Assembly: GCF_026343125.1 (NCBI RefSeq)
Contig: NZ_JAPEMB010000001.1
Location: forward strand, 3,973,501 to 4,037,500
Origin: Streptomyces sp. NBC_00094
Lineage (GTDB): Bacteria > Actinomycetota > Actinomycetes > Streptomycetales > Streptomycetaceae
DNA length: 64,000 nucleotides
Direction: 5' to 3'
The first letter of the stretch is position 1. Each line of letters opens with the position of its first letter. The notes beneath the pieces were generated by a model. It was not told where the DNA came from, ran no database searches, and saw nothing but the letters and a program-made list of their open reading frames with translations. Below are positions 58,233 to 64,000 of the stretch, piece after piece. The position numbers and the translations under genes are program-made.

Positions 58233-59456
58233 TCAGCCTACGAGCGCGGCCGGCTTTCCCTTGCTGCGCGGGCGTTCCTCGACCATCTTGCCCCAGACGA
58301 TCATGCGGTACGTGCTGGTGAACTCGGGCGTGCAGGTGGTCAGCGTGATGAACCGGCCGGGCTTGGTGAAGCCCGAACCCTTCGGGACCGGATCGATCAC
58401 CGAGATGTTCGACGGCGCGGTCTGGGGCAGGATGCTCGCCATCTCGTACGTGTAGTACGCGTCCTGGGTCTCGACGACGATCGGGTCGCCGGGCTTGAGC
58501 TGGTTGATGTACCGGAACGGCTCGCCGTGGGTGTTGCGGTGTCCGGCGACCGCGAAGTTTCCCTGCCTGGCGGACGGCATGGCCGTCTTGAGCGTGCCCT
58601 CGGCGTAGTGACCGACCATGCCCTTGTCGAGGACCTTGGTCTTGTTGATGCCCTCGGCGATGGGCACGACGACGTCCAGTTTGGGGATGTACATGATGGC
58701 GAAGCCCTCGCCGGGCTCGAAGGCCTCCGGCTTGCTGTCGCCCTTGGCCCAGGTGTCCGCGATCTGTTCCTTGGCCCGGTCGGTCTGCTGGTCGGCCCGG
58801 ACGTTCGTCCACCACAGCTGGTAGGTGACGAAGAGGAGCATGACGACGCCGAAGGTGATGAAGAGCTCCCCGACGATCCGGCTGGCGACGACGCCGACGC
58901 TGTCCTTGGCCTCGCGGGCGGCCCGTCGGGCCTCGACGCGGGAAAGAGGCCGGGCTTCGGGAGTGGTGGGGCCGGTGGGGCCGGTGGGGCTCGCGCCCCG
59001 GCTCTTGCCCCTGCCTCCGCCTCCGCCCTTGGCGGCCCGGCGCCGCTCGGCCCTCCCGGGCCCCGGGAGGGGCTCCACGGCCCGTATGGGCATCGTCTCG
59101 TCACGCGGGACCCGCGGGGCCTCTTCGGCCTCGTACGGCGCGTTCACGGGCTCGTACGGGGCCTCCTGAGCCGGCCGGGGCTCGTACGCGGACGCGTGCG
59201 TCGGCCCGGGCTCGTACGGAGACACCTGGGGCTGCTCGTAGACGGGTTCGTGCACGGGCTCGTAAGCGGATTCACGCACAGGCTCGCGCACAGGCTCATA
59301 GGCGGGCTCGTAAGCAGGCTCGTAAGCGGGCTCGCGCACGGGCTCATAGGCGGGCTCGTAAGACACCCGCTGCTCTCCGTGCCCGTACGGGTCCACGGGT
59401 ATCGGCTCGGGACCCGGGCCGTCCGTGTCCCGGAACCACGGCGAGCCCGTCGTCAC
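58233..59456 (-). CDS. Class E sortase with a long repeat-rich cytoplasmic N-terminus
   Basis: A 407-residue sortase about 180 residues longer than its neighbours. Residues 20-110 are near-perfect YEP(A/V)(Y/R)EP repeats (for example YEPAYEPVREPAYEPAYEP). A basic Arg/Gly stretch and one helix (VGELFITFGVVMLLFVTYQL) follow, then the sortase barrel: His in FAVAGHRNTHGEPF, Cys and Arg in ITLTTCTPEFTSTYRMIVWG. The repeats face the cytoplasm. GTG at 59456 overlaps the pabA-like gene (GTGA). The role of the repeats is unknown. Confidence 0.92.
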   Translation of the reverse strand: MTTGSPWFRDTDGPGPEPIPVDPYGHGEQRVSYEPAYEPVREPAYEPAYEPAYEPVREPVRESAYEPVHEPVYEQPQVSPYEPGPTHASAYEPRPAQEAPYEPVNAPYEAEEAPRVPRDETMPIRAVEPLPGPGRAERRRAAKGGGGGRGKSRGASPTGPTGPTTPEARPLSRVEARRAAREAKDSVGVVASRIVGELFITFGVVMLLFVTYQLWWTNVRADQQTDRAKEQIADTWAKGDSKPEAFEPGEGFAIMYIPKLDVVVPIAEGINKTKVLDKGMVGHYAEGTLKTAMPSARQGNFAVAGHRNTHGEPFRYINQLKPGDPIVVETQDAYYTYEMASILPQTAPSNISVIDPVPKGSGFTKPGRFITLTTCTPEFTSTYRMIVWGKMVEERPRSKGKPAALVG

Positions 59457-60091
59457 GCGACGGCCTTGCCCACCACCGGCGCGAGCCCCGCCGACCGGCC
59501 GACCGCCCCCTTGTCGCCGCACTGCTCCAGCCAGTTGGCGAGCATCAGGTGGCCGTGCTCGGTGAGGACCGACTCGGGGTGGAACTGCACCCCTTCGACG
59601 AGCAGTTCACGGTGGCGCAGCCCCATGATGATGCCGTCCTCGGTCCGCGCGGTGACCTCCAGCTCGGCCGGCAGGGCGGTCGGCTCGGCGGCCAGCGAGT
59701 GGTAGCGGGTCGCGGTGAAGGGCGAGGGCAGGCCCGCGAAGACGCCCTTGCCCTCGTGCGTGACCGGCGAGGTCTTGCCGTGCAGCAGCTCGGGCGCGCG
59801 GTCGACGACGCCGCCGTACGCCACGGCCATCGACTGCATGCCGAGGCAGACGCCGAAGACGGGCACGCCGGTGTCCGCGCAGTGGCGGACCATGTCGATG
59901 CAGACCCCGGCCTGCTCGGGCGCGCCGGGCCCGGGCGACAGCAGGACGCCGTCGAAGCCGTCCTGGGCGTGGCTCAGCTCGACCTCGTCGTTGCGGAGCA
60001 CTTCACACTCGGCACCGAGCTGGTAGAGGTACTGAACGAGGTTGAAGACGAAGCTGTCGTAGTTGTCGACGACGAGAATTCGCGCGCTCAC
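59453..60091 (-). CDS. pabA: Class I glutamine amidotransferase, TrpG/PabA type
   Basis: A 212-residue glutaminase subunit that supplies ammonia from glutamine to an anthranilate or 4-amino-4-deoxychorismate synthase. VVDNYDSFVFNLVQYL; oxyanion strand LLSPGPGAPEQAG; catalytic Cys in VFGVCLGMQSMAVAYGG; His and Glu in VEGVQFHPESVLTEHG. Start GTG at 60091 overlaps the small gene before it; its stop overlaps the sortase after it. No PabB/TrpE partner is nearby. A housekeeping folate role is the default view, but its constant place inside a sortase operon is unexplained. Confidence 0.9.
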   Translation of the reverse strand: MSARILVVDNYDSFVFNLVQYLYQLGAECEVLRNDEVELSHAQDGFDGVLLSPGPGAPEQAGVCIDMVRHCADTGVPVFGVCLGMQSMAVAYGGVVDRAPELLHGKTSPVTHEGKGVFAGLPSPFTATRYHSLAAEPTALPAELEVTARTEDGIIMGLRHRELLVEGVQFHPESVLTEHGHLMLANWLEQCGDKGAVGRSAGLAPVVGKAVA

Positions 60092-60249
60092 TGGCCGTCC
60101 ACCGTCACATCGTTGAACGGAAGCAGCGGCTCCGCCCAGGGGAACACGTACTGGAAGAGGGCGTAGACGACCGCGAGGACCAGCACGATCGAGATCAGCG
60201 CCCGTACCCACGCGTTGCCCGGCAGATGCCGCCAGATCCAGCCGTACAT
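60088..60249 (-). CDS. 53-residue single-pass membrane protein
   Basis: A small ORF of 53 residues: MYGWIWRHLPGNAWVRALIS, then one helix (IVLVLAVVYALFQYVFPW), and a short tail ending FNDVTVDGQ. It is highly coding-like and its TGA overlaps the GTG of the pabA-like gene by four bases, so it belongs to the pabA-sortase operon. The strongest ribosome-binding candidate is GGAAGGGG about 12 bases upstream of the ATG. I do not recognise a family with a known role; it could anchor or regulate a neighbour. Confidence 0.75.
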   Translation of the reverse strand: MYGWIWRHLPGNAWVRALISIVLVLAVVYALFQYVFPWAEPLLPFNDVTVDGQ

Positions 60250-60313
60250 GACGTCGACAGCCCCTTCCGTTCGTTACGGGGACCAGAGTACGGGGCGAGG
60301 GCGCCGTGAGGGG

Positions 60314-61051
60314 TCACCTGTTCAAAGCCTGTGGACGACCGTCGGTCACGGGCTGGGTGGTGTCGAGGTGCCCCCAGACGACCAGCCGGTGGCTGCTGCC
60401 CCACTCGGGCTCGCAGGTGGTGAGGGTGAGGTAGCGGCCGGGGCCGGTGAAACCCGCCGCGTTCTTCTTGAGGGGCTTCGGTACGGGGGCGACGACCCCC
60501 ACGTCATCGGGCACGGTCCGGTAGGGGCCGCGGTCGATCCGGTACGTGAACCAGGTCGTCCCGTCGGTGAGGACGACCGCGTCGCCGGGGCGCAGCCGCG
60601 GGAAGTCCTTGAAGGGGTCGCCGTACGTGCGGCGGTGGCCGGCGACGGCGAAGTTGCCGGTCGCGCCGAGCCGGGCGGTGGCCGCGTAGTGCCCGAGGCC
60701 CTGCTTGAGGACGTCCGGACCGGTGCCTTCGAGGACGGGCCACTTCCAGTCCTTGCCGAGCCGGGGGACGTACATGACGGCGATGCCCTTGCCGGGTGTG
60801 TAGGGCCGCGCCTCGGGGGCGGGCGCGGACGGCGCCGCGGACGAGGGCGCGGACGAGGGTCCCGACGGGGGTGGCGCCGCCACCGGGGTGTTCACCCACT
60901 CCCGTTGGAGGCTGTCGATCTGGCCGGCGCTCGCGCTCTCGGCCTGGACGCCGGTCCAGTACAGGACGTACACGACGAAGAGGACGATCAGGGTGCCGAC
61001 GGTCAGGCACAGCTCGCTGAAGGTCCGCACGACGAGACGCAAGCCGCTCAC
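60314..61051 (-). CDS. Class E sortase
   Basis: A 245-residue sortase. Helix LCLTVGTLIVLFVVYVLYW, a Pro/Ser/Ala linker (residues 55-85), then the barrel with His in FAVAGHRRTYGDPF and Cys/Arg in LTLTTCEPEWGSSHRLVVWG. GTG at 61051. It is 64 bp upstream of the 53-residue gene and 26 bp downstream of the DUF881 gene, so the whole 61845-57521 run may be one transcript. The third sortase of the cluster, it differs from the other two in the Glu after TTC. Confidence 0.93.
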   Translation of the reverse strand: MSGLRLVVRTFSELCLTVGTLIVLFVVYVLYWTGVQAESASAGQIDSLQREWVNTPVAAPPPSGPSSAPSSAAPSAPAPEARPYTPGKGIAVMYVPRLGKDWKWPVLEGTGPDVLKQGLGHYAATARLGATGNFAVAGHRRTYGDPFKDFPRLRPGDAVVLTDGTTWFTYRIDRGPYRTVPDDVGVVAPVPKPLKKNAAGFTGPGRYLTLTTCEPEWGSSHRLVVWGHLDTTQPVTDGRPQALNR

Positions 61052-61077
61052 GCGCCCCCTCCCGCACGTCCCTCCGG

Positions 61078-61845
61078 TCAGCTCACCGGCTTCGCGTAGT
61101 GGAGGTCCACTGTGCCCGAGTAGCCGGGAAGAGTCATCGCCTTGTGCTCGTCGACTTTCCAGCCGAGCCCGTACGCCTTCACGTACAGCTGGTAGTTCTG
61201 CAGGGCCGGGGAGTCGTTGAGCGCCTTGTTCAGCTTCCCCCGGTCACCGACGGCGGTGATCTTGTACGGGGGCGAGTAGACGCGGCCCTGGAGGATCAGG
61301 GTGTTGCCGACGCAGCGCACGGCGCTGGTGGAGATGAGCCGCTGGTCCATGACGCGGATGCCCTCGGCGCCGCCCTGCCACAGGGCGTTGACGACGGCCT
61401 GGAGGTCCTGCTGGTGGATGACGAGGTCGTTGGCCTGCGGCTCGGGGTAGCCGGGGGCCGCCTGGGCGTTCGGCGGGGCGTCGTCGAGGGTGACGGTGAG
61501 GCCGGCGCCGGAGACCTCCGAGGTCCCCGCGGTGGTCTCCAGGGCGGCGAGCTTCTCGTCCTCCGCGCGGGTGGATCCGTCGTCGCGGGCGGCGAGGCCG
61601 TCGACCTGGGAGCGGAGGGCGGCGGTGGACTCGTCGAGGCCGGCGTTCTTGTGGCTGCGCTCCTCGATCAGGTCGGAGAGCCTGAGCAGGGAGGCGTCCG
61701 TGCGGATGTTGGTGCCCTTGGCGGTGTTGAAACTGGTGACGAAGATCAGTCCGGCGAGGGCGAAAACGGCAAGGGTGAGCACTCGGACGGGGCGCCACCT
61801 CGTGGTGCGACCCGGCCCTGCGGGAGTGTCGGCGGAATTGCTCAA
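61078..61845 (-). CDS. DUF881 family membrane protein
   Basis: A 255-residue protein. One N-terminal helix (VRVLTLAVFALAGLIFVTSF), a predicted coiled coil (LLRLSDLIEERSHKNAGLDE, LDG-like heptads) and the DUF881 domain (GLTVTLDDAPPNAQAAPG, IHQQDLQAVVNALWQGGAEG, GNTLILQGRVYSPPYKITAV). Members are found near division genes in Gram-positive bacteria; the function is not established. The start is a TTG at 61845 with CAGGG upstream, weak but the only reading that keeps the whole membrane region. Divergent from crgA, 140 bp apart. Confidence 0.88.
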   Translation of the reverse strand: MSNSADTPAGPGRTTRWRPVRVLTLAVFALAGLIFVTSFNTAKGTNIRTDASLLRLSDLIEERSHKNAGLDESTAALRSQVDGLAARDDGSTRAEDEKLAALETTAGTSEVSGAGLTVTLDDAPPNAQAAPGYPEPQANDLVIHQQDLQAVVNALWQGGAEGIRVMDQRLISTSAVRCVGNTLILQGRVYSPPYKITAVGDRGKLNKALNDSPALQNYQLYVKAYGLGWKVDEHKAMTLPGYSGTVDLHYAKPVS

Positions 61846-61985
61846 CGTACCCTGATCCCCTTCGGTGCCGCGGAACCACTACGCTAACGGACGCCCGGGG
61901 GACGCAGTCTTCCTCCTACGTCACATCCCGGCGCCAGCCACAGTTCCCTGCGCGGTCACGCAGCGCATCGACAGGAGAGTCCCTC

Positions 61986-62240
61986 GTGCCGAAGTCACGT
62001 ATCCGCAAGAAGTCCGACTTCACGCCTCCCCCCGCCAAGCAGGCGACCAACATCAAGCTGACCAACCACAGCTGGGTGGCGCCCGTGATGCTGGCGCTGT
62101 TCGCCATCGGACTGGTGTGGATCGTGGTCTTCTACGTCACCGACGGCTCGATGCCGATCGAGGCGATCAGCAACTGGAACATCGTGGTGGGCTTCGGCTT
62201 CATCGCGGCCGGCTTCGGTGTCTCCACGCAGTGGAAGTAG
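61986..62240 (+). CDS. crgA: CrgA: cell division protein, septation regulator
   Basis: An 84-residue protein with a basic N-terminus (MPKSRIRKKSDFTPPPAK) and two membrane helices (VAPVMLALFAIGLVWIVVFY and IVVGFGFIAAGFGVS). CrgA coordinates FtsZ ring assembly and peptidoglycan enzymes; in Streptomyces it inhibits premature sporulation septation, and in mycobacteria it interacts with FtsZ, FtsQ and PBPs. GTG at 61986 after GGAGAG. Followed by the DnaA-box region at 62322-62557. Confidence 0.96.
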   Translation: MPKSRIRKKSDFTPPPAKQATNIKLTNHSWVAPVMLALFAIGLVWIVVFYVTDGSMPIEAISNWNIVVGFGFIAAGFGVSTQWK

Positions 62241-62321
62241 TCCGCCCGTAGGCGGGGGTGGGGACGAGTCGGCGGCCGGTTTATCGGCTGGACCGGCGGC
62301 TCGTCAAGCTCTCCCCTGAAC

Positions 62322-62557
62322 TTATCCACAGCGTTGTACACAGCACTGGATAACTTACGAAGATCTGTGGATAACTTGCACGGGGTTGACGCCGGTATGA
62401 CCGCGATATGACCGCGATCACTCTCGGCAGAACCCGGAACGCCCCTCGCCTCCCTGGAAAAAGACCAGGTCAGAGGCGAGGGGCGCGGTCTTTCCCCACA
62501 GAGCGGGGGTGATCCGACACGCACTGTGGATAACTCTGGGGAAAGCTCACAAAAAAG
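62322..62557. other. Cluster of DnaA boxes in a convergent intergenic region
   Basis: Three perfect TTATCCACA boxes: plus strand 62322-62330; minus strand 62366-62374 and 62525-62533. Near matches: TTGTACACA (62334-62342), TCGTCCACA (62549-62557), and weaker TTATCCAGT (minus 62345-62353) and TTCCCCACA (62492-62500). An 11-bp direct repeat ATGACCGCGAT occurs at about 62397-62419. The genes on either side converge on this 338-bp gap, so the boxes are not in a promoter; DnaA titration or replication control is inferred. Confidence 0.7.
62440..62485. terminator. Bidirectional hairpin between crgA and the rhomboid gene
   Basis: CGCCCCTCGCCTC at 62440-62452 pairs with 62473-62485 (13 bp). The loop contains a second small stem CCTGG/CCAGG around AAAAAGA. 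It is located between convergent genes. Confidence 0.75.
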
Positions 62558-62578
62558 CTCGTCCACAGCCCCCTGCGC

Positions 62579-63475
62579 TCAGGTGAGCGCGGCAGAACGG
62601 GCGAGTACGAGCCCCAGGTCGATCACCAGCAGCAGTCCACAGGCCCCGTACTGCACGAGGTCCCGACGCGCCCTCGGGGCGTGCACGAGGGCGTACGTCA
62701 CCAGGGCGCCCCCGACGAGACCGCCGATGTGGGCCTCCCAGGAGATCCCCGGTCGGGTGAACGTCATGAGCAGCGACAGGGCCACGAAGAGGATCACCGG
62801 CCGCATGTCGTGGCGGCGCCGGCGGGCCAGCACGACCCAGGCGCCGATCAGTCCGTAGACGACGCCGGAGGCGCCCAGCGAGGGCTGGTTCTGCGGGGCG
62901 ACGAGGTAGGCGAGCACGGAGCCGGAGAGCCCGGAGAGCAGGCACAGGGCCGCGTACCGGATCCGGCCGAGTTCGGGCTCGACGATCCCACCGATCACCC
63001 ACAGGCCCAGCACGTTGAAGAGGATGTGCCAGACCTCCTGGTGGAGGACGGTCGAGGTGAGCAGCCGGTACCACTCGCCGTCCGCGACCCCGACGACCTC
63101 GCCGAGGGCCGGGCTGTAGGCGTAGCCGATGAGCACGAGCTCGTCGACGAACCGCTCCCCGAACACCAGGACCATGAGGTAGACCGCGAGGTTGATCCCG
63201 ATCAGGATCTTGGTGACGATCCGGTCGTCGGCCGTCACCCGGCCGCCCGCGAGCGTCCGGGGCTGGTTGGCGTCGGCGGCGTGCCCGGTGCCCGAACCGT
63301 TGCGTACGCAGTCGGGGCACTGGAAGCCGACCGAGGCGGAGATCATGCACTGCGTGCAGATGGGCTTGTCGCAGCGGGTGCAGCGGATGCCCGTCTCGGC
63401 CTCCGGGTGGCGGTAGCAGCGCGGCGGACCGGCCTTCGGGTCCCTGTGAGGTCCCGTCCCTTCCATCCCTTCCAT
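62579..63475 (-). CDS. Rhomboid-family intramembrane serine protease with N-terminal zinc finger
   Basis: A 298-residue protein. Residues 18-60 are a B-box-like zinc finger (CYRHPEAETGIRCTRCDKPI, then CTQCMISASVGFQCPDC). Six membrane helices follow; catalytic Ser in SLGASGVVYGLIGAWVVLA, catalytic His in ISWEAHIGGLVGG; EWYRLLTSTVLHQEVWHILF is the conserved loop 1. It cleaves transmembrane substrates in the bilayer; targets are unknown. ATG at 63475 with GGGATGGAAGGGA upstream. 42 bp after the cyclophilin gene, same strand. Confidence 0.93.
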   Translation of the reverse strand: MEGMEGTGPHRDPKAGPPRCYRHPEAETGIRCTRCDKPICTQCMISASVGFQCPDCVRNGSGTGHAADANQPRTLAGGRVTADDRIVTKILIGINLAVYLMVLVFGERFVDELVLIGYAYSPALGEVVGVADGEWYRLLTSTVLHQEVWHILFNVLGLWVIGGIVEPELGRIRYAALCLLSGLSGSVLAYLVAPQNQPSLGASGVVYGLIGAWVVLARRRRHDMRPVILFVALSLLMTFTRPGISWEAHIGGLVGGALVTYALVHAPRARRDLVQYGACGLLLVIDLGLVLARSAALT

Positions 63476-63517
63476 GCCTTCCGTCCCTCCCCTTTCTCCG
63501 TCCCTTGGTCTTCCGCC

Positions 63518-64000
63518 TCAGCGCTTCTCGATCACCACGGAGTCGATGACCACGTCCTGGAGCGGGCGCTCGGTGTGCGGGTCGGTCGCGACGGCCGCGA
63601 TCGCGTCCACGACCTTGCGGCTCTCCGCGCCGACGACCTCGCCGAAGATCGTGTGCTTGCGGTTCAGCCAGGTCGCGGCGCCGACCGTGACGAAGAACTG
63701 CGAGCCGTTGGTGCCCGGTCCCGCGTTGGCCATGGCCAGCAGGTACGGCCGGTCGAAGAAGAGCTCCGGGTGGAACTCGTCGGCGAACTCGTACCCGGGG
63801 CCGCCCGTGCCGTTCCCCAGCGGGTCGCCGCCCTGGATCATGAACCCCTTGATGACCCGGTGGAAGACCGTGCCGTCGTAGAGCGGGTCCGAGGAGACCT
63901 TGCCGGTGGCGGGGTGCGTCCACTCGCGCTCGCCGTTGGCGAGTTCGACGAAGTTGCGCACCGTCTTCGGGGCGTGGAACGGCATCAGCCGGACCTCGAT
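63518..64000 (-). CDS. Cyclophilin-type peptidyl-prolyl cis-trans isomerase, N-terminus cut by window end
   Basis: 160 codons are visible, with the reading frame open to base 64000, so only a short N-terminus is missing. Landmarks: PLYDGTVFHRVIKGFMIQGG (active-site Arg, Phe, Gln), FDRPYLLAMANAGPGTNGSQ then FFVT, WLNRKHTIFGEVV. It catalyses Xaa-Pro isomerisation. The lack of any visible signal sequence cannot be judged because the start is outside the window. Confidence 0.93.
   Translation of the reverse strand: MEVRLMPFHAPKTVRNFVELANGEREWTHPATGKVSSDPLYDGTVFHRVIKGFMIQGGDPLGNGTGGPGYEFADEFHPELFFDRPYLLAMANAGPGTNGSQFFVTVGAATWLNRKHTIFGEVVGAESRKVVDAIAAVATDPHTERPLQDVVIDSVVIEKR

Overview
The window is high-GC actinobacterial chromosome and almost certainly Streptomyces. 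The evidence is the third-position GC bias, frequent GTG starts, and a conserved gene order that matches the core of Streptomyces chromosomes close to oriC: bkd operons, bkdR, paa genes, tRNA-Leu, fhaA-fhaB-pstP-rodA-pbpA-pknB, class E sortases, crgA, rhomboid protease, peptidyl-prolyl isomerase. Two perfect parS sites (4077-4090 and 22482-22495) and several DnaA boxes, including a cluster at 62322-62557, support an origin-proximal location. No rRNA, CRISPR array, prophage or intact insertion sequence is visible. One 168-bp MITE-like inverted-repeat element is present.

Layout. 1-4 kb: a nitrilase-family hydrolase cut by the window edge, a maleylpyruvate-isomerase-like protein ending inside the MITE-like element, and an MFS transporter/GntR pair. 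4-8 kb: first branched-chain alpha-keto acid dehydrogenase operon (E1alpha, E1beta, E2). 8-15 kb: orphan NarL-type response regulator, a PNPOx-like protein, an aminoglycoside-phosphotransferase-fold protein, two divergent membrane Ser/Thr kinases and a membrane-anchored Pro/Thr/Ser-rich exported protein. 15-20 kb: PadR regulator, MacB-like ABC exporter and the proteasome activator Bpa. 20-25 kb: quinone oxidoreductase, potassium channel, MoeA and a MobA-DUF6457 fusion. 25-29 kb: second bkd operon with the divergent Lrp-type regulator. 29-41 kb: phenylacetate module (TetR regulator, 3-hydroxyacyl-CoA dehydrogenase, PaaN, PaaABCDE), interrupted by an RNA methyltransferase/HTTM/DUF5819 operon and followed by an acyl-CoA dehydrogenase. 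41-48.5 kb: rhodanese, J-domain protein, DUF2252 protein, an ABC-2-like membrane protein with divergent MarR, and a two-component pair. 48.8 kb: tRNA-Leu(CAG). 49-57 kb: the cell-wall phospho-signalling operon. 57-62 kb: three class E sortases with an embedded pabA-like amidotransferase and a 53-residue membrane protein, a DUF881 protein and CrgA. 62-64 kb: DnaA-box cluster, rhomboid protease and a cyclophilin cut by the window end.

How the genes work together. The 49-62 kb block links Ser/Thr phosphorylation (PknB, PstP, FhaA, FhaB) to peptidoglycan synthesis (RodA, PbpA), septation (CrgA) and surface protein anchoring (sortases). The 24-40 kb block is catabolic. Two copies of an identical 16-bp palindrome lie upstream of the paaH/paaN divergon and of paaA, and a third, one-mismatch core copy lies between bkdA and bkdR. 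This suggests that one TetR regulator may co-ordinate phenylacetate and branched-chain keto acid breakdown. That link, the two-gene overlap written inside a parS site, and the DnaA-box cluster between convergent genes are the observations most worth following up.
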